NCBI RefSeq assembly: GCF_003052605.1
Contig: NZ_QASO01000091.1
Coordinates: 1 to 33,870, forward strand
DNA: 33,870 bases
Reading direction: 5' to 3'
Origin: Ectopseudomonas oleovorans
GTDB lineage: Bacteria > Pseudomonadota > Gammaproteobacteria > Pseudomonadales > Pseudomonadaceae
A program made the translations under genes and the position numbers. The notes beneath the pieces were generated by a model. The model was not told the DNA's origin and did no database searches. It was given only the letters and a program-made list of their open reading frames with translations. Each line of letters starts with the position of its first letter. Position 1 is the stretch's first letter. Positions 22,917 to 30,489 of the stretch are shown in pieces.

Positions 22917-24266
22917 ATGACCTTCGCCTCTCTCGGTTTGATCGAGCCGTTGCTGCATACCCTTGCTGATCTCGACTACCAGACCCCGACCCCGGTACAG
23001 AGCCAGGCCATCCCGGCCGTGCTCAAGGGTCGTGATCTGATGGCCGCGGCGCAGACCGGCACCGGCAAGACCGCTGGTTTCGCTCTGCCGCTGCTGCAGC
23101 GTCTGACCCTGGAAGGCCCGCAGGTCGCCAGCAACAGCGTGCGCGCGCTGGTGCTGACGCCGACCCGCGAGTTGGCCGAGCAGGTGCTGCAGAGCTTTTT
23201 GAGCTATGGCCAGCACCTGCCCCTGACCAGCTATGCGGTGTACGGCGGGGTCAGCATCAACCCGCAGATGATGAAGCTGCGCAAGGGCGTCGACGTGCTG
23301 GTGGCCACGCCGGGGCGACTGCTCGACCTGTATCGGCAGAACGCGGTGAAGTTCTCCCAGTTGCAGACCCTGGTGCTGGATGAGGCCGACCGCATGCTCG
23401 ACCTGGGTTTTGCCCGCGAGCTGGACGAGCTGTTCAGTGCACTGCCGAAAAAGCGCCAGACCCTGCTGTTCTCCGCCACTTTTTCTGATGCCATCCGGCA
23501 GATGGCCGGCGAGCTGCTGCGCGACCCGCTGTCGGTGGAAGTGAGCCCGCGCAACGCTGCTGCCAAGACCGTCAAGCAATGGCTGATCCCGGTGGACAAG
23601 AAGCGCAAGAGCGAGCTGTTCCTGCACCTGCTGCAGGAAAAACGCTGGGGCCAGGTGCTGGTGTTCGCCAAGACCCGCAAGGGTGTCGATCAGCTCGAAC
23701 AGGAGCTGCTGGTCATGGGCGTGTCAGCCGATTCGATTCACGGCGACAAGCCACAGCCGAGCCGCCTGCGCGCACTGGAACGCTTCAAGGCTGGCGAGGT
23801 GCAGATTCTGGTGGCCACCGACGTGGCCGCGCGTGGCCTGGATATCGATGACCTGCCGCTGGTGGTCAACCTCGACCTGCCGATCAACGCCGAAGACTAC
23901 GTGCACCGTATCGGTCGTACCGGCCGCGCCGGCAGTACGGGCGAGGCGATCTCCCTGGTCTGCGCCGACGAGGTGGATCAACTGGCGGCGATCGAGAATC
24001 TGACCCAGCAATTGATCAAGCGTGTCGATGAGCCGGACTTCATCCCCGATCACCGCGTACCACTGACGGCGGTCGGTGGCCAGGTGCTGAAAAAACCGAA
24101 GAAACCCAAGCAGAAGCTGATCCCCGGTGCGGGCGCCGCGAAGAGCGGCGGCAAGGGCAATATTCACCTCGGCCGCTGGTTCGAGGAAGAGGGCGCCAAG
24201 CCCAAGGCCAAGGCTGTGCGCAAAGTACCGAGCTTCGGCAGCAAGCCCAAAGGCGGCAAGAAGTAG
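22917..24266 (+). CDS. rhlE2: DEAD-box RNA helicase, RhlE type
   Basis: A 449-aa ATP-dependent RNA helicase. Motifs in order: Q-motif region (TPTPVQSQAIP), Walker A AQTGTGKT (45-52), PTRELAEQ, TPGRLLDL, DEAD (156-159), SAT (187-189), then in domain 2 VFAKTRKG, ATDVAARGLDI and HRIGRTGRAG. The C-terminal ~70 residues are Lys-rich with repeated KPKKPKQK-like patches, the basic RNA-binding tail of RhlE proteins. By length and tail it fits the RhlE2 group of pseudomonads; the number is from memory. It lies between two REP hairpins and is probably monocistronic. Confidence 0.92.
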   Translation: MTFASLGLIEPLLHTLADLDYQTPTPVQSQAIPAVLKGRDLMAAAQTGTGKTAGFALPLLQRLTLEGPQVASNSVRALVLTPTRELAEQVLQSFLSYGQHLPLTSYAVYGGVSINPQMMKLRKGVDVLVATPGRLLDLYRQNAVKFSQLQTLVLDEADRMLDLGFARELDELFSALPKKRQTLLFSATFSDAIRQMAGELLRDPLSVEVSPRNAAAKTVKQWLIPVDKKRKSELFLHLLQEKRWGQVLVFAKTRKGVDQLEQELLVMGVSADSIHGDKPQPSRLRALERFKAGEVQILVATDVAARGLDIDDLPLVVNLDLPINAEDYVHRIGRTGRAGSTGEAISLVCADEVDQLAAIENLTQQLIKRVDEPDFIPDHRVPLTAVGGQVLKKPKKPKQKLIPGAGAAKSGGKGNIHLGRWFEEEGAKPKAKAVRKVPSFGSKPKGGKK

Positions 24267-24312
24267 GGCAGCGCACTCAGTTGTAGCACGGGTGAAATCC
24301 GGGGCAGATCGC

Positions 24313-24373
24313 TCGCGGCTAAAGCCCCTCCCACATGGCAGGACATGTTCCGTGGGAGGGGCTTTAGCCGCGA
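24313..24373. repeat. REP-type perfect inverted repeat downstream of rhlE
   Basis: Arms 24313-24334 and 24352-24373 are perfect 22-bp inverted repeats (core GCTAAAGCCCCTCCCAC) around a 17-base loop. The sequence class differs from the repeat at 22802 but is also a familiar Pseudomonas REP. It separates the convergent ends of rhlE and the decayed PAS gene. Confidence 0.85.
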
Positions 24374-24393
24374 CGGCCATGGCGCATGGAAAC

Positions 24394-24654
24394 CTAGAAC
24401 CGTAACCGGGTGCCCAATTGCACCACGCTTTCCACTTTGCGCTCCAGCCAGGGGCGGTCAATGTCCGGGAACAGCTCGAACAACGAACGCCCCTGTACCT
24501 GGTCCGGCCCCAGCCCCAGCCCGGAATGGTTCTCCATGAAGGCACTCCACACTTCGACGCGGTATTGGCGGTCGAGCACCACCACGCCGACGTCGATGCA
24601 TTGCGCAATGTCGAGCAGCCGGTGAACTTCCTTGATATCGATCTGTGCGGGCAT
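24394..24654 (-). pseudogene. PAS-domain fragment of a PAS-GGDEF-type signalling protein
   Basis: An 86-residue frame that opens like the N-terminal PAS domain of a Pseudomonas diguanylate cyclase family: VHRLLDIAQCIDVGVVVLDR, VEVWSAFMENHSGLGL, SLFELFPDIDRPWLERKVES. The frame then stops at 24394 in the middle of the PAS fold, and no GGDEF segment is found further on (a REP element follows). It starts 4 bp after the end of the cheC-like gene on the same strand, with an overlapping GGAG site, as the two do in intact loci. I infer loss of the 3' part. A free-standing half PAS domain is unlikely to work. Confidence 0.72.
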
Positions 24655-24658
24655 CGCC

Positions 24659-25010
24659 TCACTCCATCAGGTAGTCGATCTTGTTGGTCGGGCGTTTGAT
24701 CGAATCTTCGGTGAACAACAGCAGATCGAAGTGGATGGCATGGCCTTCCAGGCTATAGCTGATCTCCACGGCCAGGGTTTTGCCCCAGCGCTGGCGGTTG
24801 ACCTGGATCAGCTGGTCGAGACTGGCATGCTGGCCTGGTCCAGTAACATCTCCGAGGTTTGCGCTTTGTTCTCCGGCTGCCAGCCGAGCAGGCACGCCAT
24901 GTCGTCCACTTCCGAGTCATGGAACAGCAGCAGCGCCTCTCCGGCGATGGTCTCGCCGATGAAACCCTGGCAGATGGCGCTGAAGCGCTCGCCGCCCGGC
25001 CCACCCTACA
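24659..25010 (-). pseudogene. Decayed CheC-like chemotaxis phosphatase gene
   Basis: Two pieces of one CheC/CheX-like protein occur in different frames. The upstream piece (to TGA 24808) reads RFSAICQGFIGETIAGEALL, FHDSEVDDMACLLGWQPEN and SEMLLD. The downstream piece (to TGA 24659) reads GQHASLDQLIQVNRQRWGKT, LAVEISYSLEGHAIHFDLLL and FTEDSIK. The family has a further ~30 residues between LLD and GQHAS (the second conserved helix), missing here, so an internal deletion near 24829-24845 shifted the frame. The N-terminal ~60 residues with the first conserved helix are also missing: the frame begins at a stop next to the end of the flavoprotein gene. The locus is dead. Confidence 0.75.
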
Positions 25011-25011
25011 A

Positions 25012-26250
25012 CTACACGGCATGCAACCAGTCGAGTAGGCCCAGCGCCGCGACCCGCCCGCTGGCGAAGCAGGCGGTGAGCAGGTAGCCGCCGGTGGGCG
25101 CTTCCCAGTCGAGCATTTCACCGGCGCAGAACACGCCGGGCAGGGATCTGAGCATCAGTCCTTCGTCCAGCGCCGCGAAGGGCACGCCGCCAGCGCTGCT
25201 GATCGCCTCATCTAGCGGCCGAGGGCGCAGCAGGGTGATCGGCAGCGCCTTGATCCAGGACGCCAGAGCAGCCGGTTCGGCAAATGCGGCAGCCGGCGCC
25301 AGTTCACGCAGCAGGGCAGCCTTCACGCCGTCCAGCCCGGCCTGGCGATGCAGGTGCTTGGCCATCGAGTGCTTGCCGCGTGGCTTGGCCAGCGCCTGCA
25401 GCAGCTTGACCAATGGCATCCGCGGCAACAGGTCGAGGTGAATCACGGCCTGGCCGTCGGCCTCGATGGCGCTGCGGATATCGGCGGAAAAGGCGTACAC
25501 CAGGCTGCCTTCGATGCCGCCTGCAGTTAGCACGAACTCGCCGATGCGAGGCGCCTGGCCAGGCAGGCTCAAGGCGACGTTCTTCAGTGGCGCCCCGGCG
25601 AATTTTTCCCTGAGATGATCGCTCCAGCCCTCGACCTCGAAGCCGCAGTTGCTCGGCTTCAACGCCGCGACCTCGATACCGCGCGCCTGCAGCAGCGGCA
25701 CCCAGGCGCCATCCGAGCCCAGTCGCGCCCAGCTACCACCGCCCAACGCCAACAGGCAGGCATCGGCGGCCAGGGCGCGCTCGCCGTCCGCGCTGGCGAT
25801 GCGCAGGCTGCCATCGGCGTTCCAGCCCAGCCAGCGGCTGCGGGTGTGGATCATCACGCCCAGCTCGCGCAGCCGGCGCAGCCAGGCGCGCAGCAGCGGC
25901 GCGGCCTTCATGTCGCAGGGGAACACACGGCCGGAGGTGCCGACGAAGGTGTCGATACCCAGGCCATGAATCCACTCGCGCAAGGCATCAGCGTCGAATT
26001 CGCGCAGCAGCGCTGCGATCTCGGCCTGACGCTCGCCATAACGGCCGATGAAGGCGTCCTTGGATTCTGAGTGGGTGATGTTCATGCCGCCGACGCCGGC
26101 CAGCAGGAATTTGCGCCCCACTGAGGGCATGGCATCGAACAGCTCCACGCGCACGCCGCCTTGCGCCAGCACTTCGGCGGCCATCAGCCCGGCAGGGCCG
26201 CCGCCGATGATGGCGACGTGATGAGCGGTGGTCGGGCTGTCTGTGGTCAT
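25012..26250 (-). CDS. TIGR03862 / HI0933-like flavoprotein (NAD(P)/FAD-dependent oxidoreductase)
   Basis: A 412-aa flavoprotein of the BaiN/HI0933 superfamily, TIGR03862 type. The FAD-binding dinucleotide motif GGGPAGLMAAE starts at residue 16. GRKFLLAGVGGMNITHSE is the diagnostic loop, ALGGGSWARLGSDG the central motif, and the C-terminal GVFCAGEMLDWEAPTGGYLL closes the FAD site. Length and motif set are complete. The substrate is unknown for the group. The stop directly abuts the remains of the cheC-like gene, whose decay removed whatever separated the two. Confidence 0.92.
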   Translation of the reverse strand: MTTDSPTTAHHVAIIGGGPAGLMAAEVLAQGGVRVELFDAMPSVGRKFLLAGVGGMNITHSESKDAFIGRYGERQAEIAALLREFDADALREWIHGLGIDTFVGTSGRVFPCDMKAAPLLRAWLRRLRELGVMIHTRSRWLGWNADGSLRIASADGERALAADACLLALGGGSWARLGSDGAWVPLLQARGIEVAALKPSNCGFEVEGWSDHLREKFAGAPLKNVALSLPGQAPRIGEFVLTAGGIEGSLVYAFSADIRSAIEADGQAVIHLDLLPRMPLVKLLQALAKPRGKHSMAKHLHRQAGLDGVKAALLRELAPAAAFAEPAALASWIKALPITLLRPRPLDEAISSAGGVPFAALDEGLMLRSLPGVFCAGEMLDWEAPTGGYLLTACFASGRVAALGLLDWLHAV

Positions 26251-26552
26251 GGTGGCGGGGCGGTCAGGGAACGGCTGTGCATTCTACCAGGCAGTTGAAA
26301 TACGTAGGCGAGGCAGGCAAGACAATACCTATGGCGGCCCCGCAAAAACAGCCGAAAAACGGTCGGAGTCGCGCTCGACTTTACGTGCTGTAAATGAGCA
26401 TTTTGACTGGGCTCGCACGCGAGGCTGTTTTTAACGCAGTATTGCCAACGCAGGTAGTTTTTCAGCAGCCTGGTACCCGAGTGCTCCTCGGCCTTGTCAT
26501 TTGCCCTGGGTTGGGGCAGGTTCTGTCCGAACCTTTTCGGCTGGAGCCCGTT
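26251..26552. other. Intergenic region with a long imperfect palindrome
   Basis: About 300 bp between divergent genes. No coding frame here looks real. AAAAACAGCC (26344-26353) and GGCTGTTTTT (26423-26432) are perfect 10-bp inverted arms about 70 bases apart. I have the impression of having seen this stretch repeatedly in Pseudomonas genomes, but cannot verify it. The aminotransferase start is preceded by GGAG (26542-26545). No clear promoter boxes were recognised. Confidence 0.5.
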
Positions 26553-27686
26553 ATGTCCCAGATCTGCCCCGATATCGATCCCGATGGCCTGCTCGAATAT
26601 TCGGTGGTCTACACCGACCGCTCGCTGAACCATATGTCGCAGTCGTTCCAGGGCGTGATGCGCGATATCTCTGCCACCCTGAAACAGGTCTATAACGGCC
26701 ATGCCGTGGCAGTAGTGCCTGGCAGCGGCACCTATGGCATGGAGGCGGTGGCGCGCCAGTTGGCCACCGGGCAGAAGTGCCTGGTGCTGCGCAACGGCTG
26801 GTTTAGCTACCGCTGGACGCAGATCTTCGATATGGGTCGGATACCCGCCGAAGCCCATGTGCTCAAGGCGCGTCCGGTCGCGGACGGCCCACAGGCGGCC
26901 TTCGCCCCGGCGCCGCTGGACGAAGTGCTGACCACCATCGCCGAGCACAAGCCGCAGGTGGTGTTCGCCCCGCACGTGGAAACTTCCTCGGGGATGATCC
27001 TGCCGGACGACTACCTGCGCGCGGTGAGCGATGCGGTGCACGCCGTCGGCGGCCTGTTCGTGCTTGATTGCATTGCCTCCGGCACGCTGTGGGTGGACAT
27101 GCAGGCCTGTGGCATCGACGTGCTGATCAGCGCCCCGCAGAAAGGCTGGAGCGCCTCGCCGTGCTGCGCCCTGGTGATGATGAGCGAGGCGGGTCAGGCG
27201 CGCGTCGAAGCGACTCAGAGCAGCAGCTTCGCCTGCGATCTGAAGAAGTGGCTGCAGATCATGCAGGCCTACGAGCAGGGCGGTCATGCCTACCACGCCA
27301 CCATGCCCAGCGACGCCCTGGCGCGTTTTCGCGATGCCATGCTGGAAGCCAAGGCTCTCGGTTTCGACCGTGTACGTCAGCAACAGCAGGAGCTTGGCGA
27401 CCGGGTGCGCGCGCTGCTGACAGCGCGCGGCTTCAAGAGCGTCGCGGCCGAGGGCTTCGAGGCGCCGGGCGTGGTGGTCTGCTACACCGACGACGGGCAG
27501 ATCAAGACCGGCGCCAAGTTCGCCGCCATCGGCCTGCAGATCGCCGCCGGCGTACCGCTGCAATGTGACGAACCGGCGGACTTCCAGACCTTCCGCCTGG
27601 GCCTGTTCGGGCTGGACAAGCTGGGCAATATCGAGCGTACCGTGGCGACCCTGGAGCAGGCGTTGGACAAGGTGCAGGCCGGCTGA
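26553..27686 (+). CDS. Class V PLP-dependent aminotransferase (alanine-glyoxylate type)
   Basis: A 377-aa fold-type I PLP enzyme of the alanine-glyoxylate/serine-pyruvate aminotransferase group. PVPGSGTYGMEA-like segment (VVPGSGTYGMEAV) binds the cofactor phosphate, FVLDCIASGT has the PLP-ring Asp172, and SAPQKGWSASPCC carries the Schiff-base Lys197. FRLGLFG near the C-terminus holds the carboxylate-binding Arg. I chose ATG 26553 (GGAG seven bases upstream) because family similarity begins there; the frame is open to 26394 without support. Which amino donor it uses cannot be told. It is divergent from the flavoprotein and convergent with the HDAC gene. Confidence 0.9.
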   Translation: MSQICPDIDPDGLLEYSVVYTDRSLNHMSQSFQGVMRDISATLKQVYNGHAVAVVPGSGTYGMEAVARQLATGQKCLVLRNGWFSYRWTQIFDMGRIPAEAHVLKARPVADGPQAAFAPAPLDEVLTTIAEHKPQVVFAPHVETSSGMILPDDYLRAVSDAVHAVGGLFVLDCIASGTLWVDMQACGIDVLISAPQKGWSASPCCALVMMSEAGQARVEATQSSSFACDLKKWLQIMQAYEQGGHAYHATMPSDALARFRDAMLEAKALGFDRVRQQQQELGDRVRALLTARGFKSVAAEGFEAPGVVVCYTDDGQIKTGAKFAAIGLQIAAGVPLQCDEPADFQTFRLGLFGLDKLGNIERTVATLEQALDKVQAG

Positions 27687-27699
27687 TCGTCAGGATCAC

Positions 27700-27752
27700 G
27701 TAGGGCGGGTGCAACCCGCCACTGGCGAATTGGCGGGTTTCACCCGCCCTAC
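27700..27752. repeat. REP-like inverted repeat, copy 1
   Basis: Arms 27700-27721 (GTAGGGCGGGTGCAACCCGC...) and 27731-27752 pair with one mismatch around a 9-base loop. It lies 13 bp after the aminotransferase stop and may act as a transcript-end hairpin. Confidence 0.8.
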
Positions 27753-27833
27753 AGGGCTAGTCCAATCCTCGCGCTGCCATACCGTGGTTGCTCTGTGAGG
27801 GGAGATGCTGTCGCGGAGGGGGATGCCTTCTGG

Positions 27834-27883
27834 AGGCGGGAGCAACCCGCCACCGGCGAATTGGCGGGTTTCACCCGCCCTAC
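27834..27883. repeat. REP-like inverted repeat, copy 2
   Basis: A second copy of the same element about 130 bp away. Its right half (27862-27883) is identical to that of copy 1, including the GGCGAATTGGCGGG core; the left arm is slightly diverged. It ends 7 bp before the HDAC stop. The two direct copies sit between convergent genes. Confidence 0.78.
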
Positions 27884-27889
27884 GAGCGT

Positions 27890-28825
27890 CTAGCCCAACC
27901 CACGCGCCGCCCACACCTTTGCCGCGCTGTGATGCAGGATACCGTGGCGGCGGGCGAGGGCGGCGTGGTCCTTGGAGTAGCCGCCGCCAATTACCCCGAG
28001 TACCGGGATATCGCGGCCCAGGCAGTGCTGCAGCACGGCTTCGTCACGCGCTGCCAGGCCCGCGTCGGTGAGTTGCAGGTAGCCCAGGGCATCGTCCTTG
28101 TGCACGTCGACACCGGCATCGTAGAGCACCAGGTCCGGTTGGTAGATCGGCAGCAGGTAGTTGAGGATATCGTCCACCACCTTCAGGTAATCCCCGTCGC
28201 CCATGCCGCGTGGCAGGGGGATATCCCAGTCGCTCTGCGCCTTGCGTGCCGGGAAGTTCTGCTCGCAATGCAGCGACACGGTAACGGCGTCCGGTTCGTC
28301 TTCCAGCAGCCGCGCGGTGCCGTCGCCCTGATGCACGTCGCAGTCGAAAATCAGTACGCGGTGCACGCGGCCAGCTTCGAGCAGGTAGCGGGCGATCACC
28401 GCCAGGTCGTTGAAGATGCAGAAACCGGAGGGGAAGTCGTAGTGCGCGTGGTGCGTGCCGCCAGCCAGGTGGCAGGCCAGGCCGTGACGCAGTGCCAGTT
28501 CGGCGGTCAGCAGCGAGCCGCCCACGGCGCGCACGGTACGTCGTGCCAGGGCATCGCTCCAGGGCAGGCCAAGGCGGCGCTGGTCCTCGTATGACAGATC
28601 GCCAGCCATGTAGCGGGCGATATAGTCCGGGCAGTGAACCAGGGCGAGAATCTCCGCCGGGCACAGCTCGGGACGTTGCAGTTCCGCGTCGGTGGTCAGG
28701 CCGCTCTCGACCAGGTGATCGCGCAGCAGGCGGAATTTCTCCATGGGGAAACGGTGCCCGGCCGGGAAGGGCGGGCTGTAATCCTCGTGGTAGACCAGCG
28801 GTAGCGGCATAGAGTAAGTGCTCAT
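27890..28825 (-). CDS. Histone deacetylase-like (AcuC/HdaH family) zinc amidohydrolase
   Basis: A 311-aa class II-like histone deacetylase family protein. In bacteria these remove acetyl groups from small amides such as polyamines or from proteins. Catalytic residues are visible: the His pair His125-His126 in GGTHHAHYD, and zinc ligands Asp161 or Asp163 with His165 in FDCDVHQGDGT; a later Asp in LYDAGVDVHKDD is the third ligand. The C-terminal GVIGGGYSKD loop completes the site. The start is ATG 28825 (MSTYSMPLPLVYHEDY). The first ~80 codons and the upstream region exist again in a broken copy at 29675-29928. Confidence 0.93.
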   Translation of the reverse strand: MSTYSMPLPLVYHEDYSPPFPAGHRFPMEKFRLLRDHLVESGLTTDAELQRPELCPAEILALVHCPDYIARYMAGDLSYEDQRRLGLPWSDALARRTVRAVGGSLLTAELALRHGLACHLAGGTHHAHYDFPSGFCIFNDLAVIARYLLEAGRVHRVLIFDCDVHQGDGTARLLEDEPDAVTVSLHCEQNFPARKAQSDWDIPLPRGMGDGDYLKVVDDILNYLLPIYQPDLVLYDAGVDVHKDDALGYLQLTDAGLAARDEAVLQHCLGRDIPVLGVIGGGYSKDHAALARRHGILHHSAAKVWAARGLG

Positions 28826-29007
28826 CGAATCGACGCGCTATGGTCGCAGCCAATCCAGGCAATCACCAGGCCTCCGCCTTTTCGCCGGGCAACCAGCGGC
28901 AATGGCTTGACGTTGTAATCGGCGATCCAATTGATACGCACACTGGTCACTATGCCCCGTCAGAGCATGGATGGTGTGGGCGTTTTTCAATCGTCGGGAG
29001 AAAGTCA
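28826..29007. other. Upstream region of the HDAC gene with a remnant of a GNAT gene start
   Basis: Bases 28826-28880 resemble 29887-29950, the region upstream of and into the GNAT gene (shared TATGGTCGCAGCCAATC and, after a short deletion, CCTCCGCC). This is a duplicated divergent promoter region whose GNAT side has decayed: no GNAT frame follows. The rest up to the hlyIII stop (28881-29007) holds nothing I recognise. Confidence 0.65.
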
Positions 29008-29625
29008 TCACAGCACGTAGAGCAGAATCGCCACGAAATGCAGCAGGCTGCCGGCCATGACGAACAGGTGCCAGATGCCATGCCAGTGGCGAAAGCGGCT
29101 GTCGTAGGCGAAGAAGATGATGCCTACGGTGTAGAGCACGCCACCAGCCGCCAGCCATTTGAAGCCGGTCATACCCAGGGCGGCGATCAAGGGCTTTACC
29201 GCCACCAGCACGATCCAGCCCATCACCGCGTAGATGATCAACGACAGCACGCGTGCTTCGGAGCGAGGCTTGATTTCCTGCAGCATGCCGATCAGCGCCA
29301 GGCTCCATACGATGCCGAACAAGGTCCAGCCCCAGGGGCCGCGCAGGGTTACCAGGCAGAAAGGGGTGTAACTGCCGGCAATCAGCAGGTAGATCGACAG
29401 GTGATCGAGTTTTTGCATCACCCGTTTCGCCGGGCCGCGCATGCTGTGGTAGAGGGTGGAGATGCTGTACAGCAATAGCAGGGTGACACCGTAGATGGCC
29501 ACTGCGACAATCTTCCACAGGTCGCCCGTGGAGCTGGCCAGTACCAGCAGCCATACCGCACCGATGGCCGCCAGAACGGCGCCAATCAGGTGGCTCCAGG
29601 CGTTGAATTTTTCTCCGTGGTACAT
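29008..29625 (-). CDS. Hemolysin III / PAQR family membrane protein
   Basis: A 205-aa integral membrane protein with seven hydrophobic segments. Diagnostic features are the N-terminal EKFNAWSHLIGAVLA with the conserved His, LYHSMRGPAKRVMQKLDH, the IAGSYTPFCL segment, and the C-terminal HWHGIWHLFVMAGSLLHF cluster whose histidines likely bind zinc. The fold is shared with PAQR receptors, and activity as a hydrolase is suspected; cytolysis is not established. It lies between two copies of the HDAC/GNAT promoter region, pointing the same way as the HDAC gene. Confidence 0.92.
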   Translation of the reverse strand: MYHGEKFNAWSHLIGAVLAAIGAVWLLVLASSTGDLWKIVAVAIYGVTLLLLYSISTLYHSMRGPAKRVMQKLDHLSIYLLIAGSYTPFCLVTLRGPWGWTLFGIVWSLALIGMLQEIKPRSEARVLSLIIYAVMGWIVLVAVKPLIAALGMTGFKWLAAGGVLYTVGIIFFAYDSRFRHWHGIWHLFVMAGSLLHFVAILLYVL

Positions 29626-29674
29626 GCTATCTGCCGTCTTCCGTTACGCCTGGCTTTGCCAGACCTTTTCTGTG

Positions 29675-29886
29675 CGGGTTCTCGTATGACAGTTCGCCAG
29701 TCATGTAGCAAGCGATGTGGTCGAAGGGTGAGGGCCTCCGCTGGAGACTGTTCGGGCCGATGCAGCTCGGCATCGGTGCTCAGGCCGCTGTCGACCAGGT
29801 GATCACGCAGCAGGCGGAATTTCTCCATGGGGAACGATGCCTGGCCGCGAAGGGCGGGCTGTATGCGGCATACAATAAGTGCTCAT
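29675..29886 (-). pseudogene. Broken second copy of the HDAC gene 5' end
   Basis: The minus strand from ATG 29886 begins MSTYCMP like the intact HDAC (MSTYSMP). A net loss of 22 bases follows, where the intact gene encodes the codons for LPLVYHED, which shifts the frame. The downstream part resumes in another frame with MEKFRLLRDHLVDSGLSTDA and later DNA matching the LSYE region, ending near 29675. No sequence matching the zinc-binding part is present. About 210 bp of homology remain. It ends about 50 bp before the hlyIII start. Confidence 0.85.
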
Positions 29887-29928
29887 CGAGTCGACGCCAT
29901 ATGGTCGCAGCCAATCGAGACAATCGCC
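29887..29928. promoter_or_regulatory. Divergent promoter region shared by GNAT and the broken HDAC copy
   Basis: The 42 bases between the two ATGs (TCGACGCCATATGGTCGCAGC...) are nearly the same as 28826-28865 in front of the intact HDAC gene. Only 42 bp separate the two starts, so both promoters must overlap the genes. I cannot define -10 or -35 boxes with confidence. Confidence 0.45.
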
Positions 29929-30489
29929 ATGCCCCTGATCGAAACCTCCGCCAAGCGCCTCTTGCTGCGTGCCTGGCGCGACAGTGACCTGCCGGCGCTG
30001 GTTGCACTCAATGCCGATGCCGAGGTGATGCGTCATTTTCCTGCGCCTATGGACGCCGAACAGAGCGCGCAACTGCTGGCGCGCATCCGGGCGCATTTCG
30101 ATGAGCACGGCTTTGGCTTCTGGGCGTTGGAGCGGCGTGACACTGGCGAACTGATCGGTGTCACCGGCCTGGCACAGGTCGGCTTCGATGCGCCGTTCGT
30201 GCCTGCCGTGGAAATCGGCTGGCGTCTGGCGCGGGCGCACTGGCGTCAGGGTTATGCCAGTGAGGCGGCGCGCGCTTCACTGGCCGTGGCCTTCGAGCAG
30301 CTTGGGTTGGACGAGGTATTGAGTTTCACCGTGCCGGCCAACCTGCCGTCGCAGGCGGTGATGCGTAGCATCGGTATGCAGCGCGACGATAGCGGCGATT
30401 TTCTCCATCCGCGCGTACCGTCCGGTCATCCCTTGCAGCCGCACGTGCTCTACCGCATAAGCCGCGAGCAGTGGGAGGCGCAGCGATGA
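29929..30489 (+). CDS. GNAT acetyltransferase, RimJ/RimL type
   Basis: A 186-aa N-acetyltransferase. The opening LIETSAKRLLLRAWRDSDLP, the ETDRLxLR-like first strand, the motif-A region WRLARAHWRQGYASEAARAS (acetyl-CoA pyrophosphate loop) and VPANLPSQAVMRSIGM are typical of the RimJ/RimL-like branch, which acetylates protein N-termini or small amines. I chose ATG 29929 since family similarity starts there. The gene overlaps the SagB-type gene by 4 bp (ATGA), making it the first gene of a four-gene operon. Confidence 0.9.
   Translation: MPLIETSAKRLLLRAWRDSDLPALVALNADAEVMRHFPAPMDAEQSAQLLARIRAHFDEHGFGFWALERRDTGELIGVTGLAQVGFDAPFVPAVEIGWRLARAHWRQGYASEAARASLAVAFEQLGLDEVLSFTVPANLPSQAVMRSIGMQRDDSGDFLHPRVPSGHPLQPHVLYRISREQWEAQR

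Noticed and set aside
26247..27563. 438-residue minus-strand frame opposite the aminotransferase
   Set aside because: It is the antisense of a clear PLP enzyme, rich in His/Gln/Arg with no family similarity. GC-rich DNA gives many such frames.
29827..30489. 220-residue start for the GNAT gene
   Set aside because: The added N-terminus translates the broken HDAC copy and the promoter region. Family similarity begins at ATG 29929.
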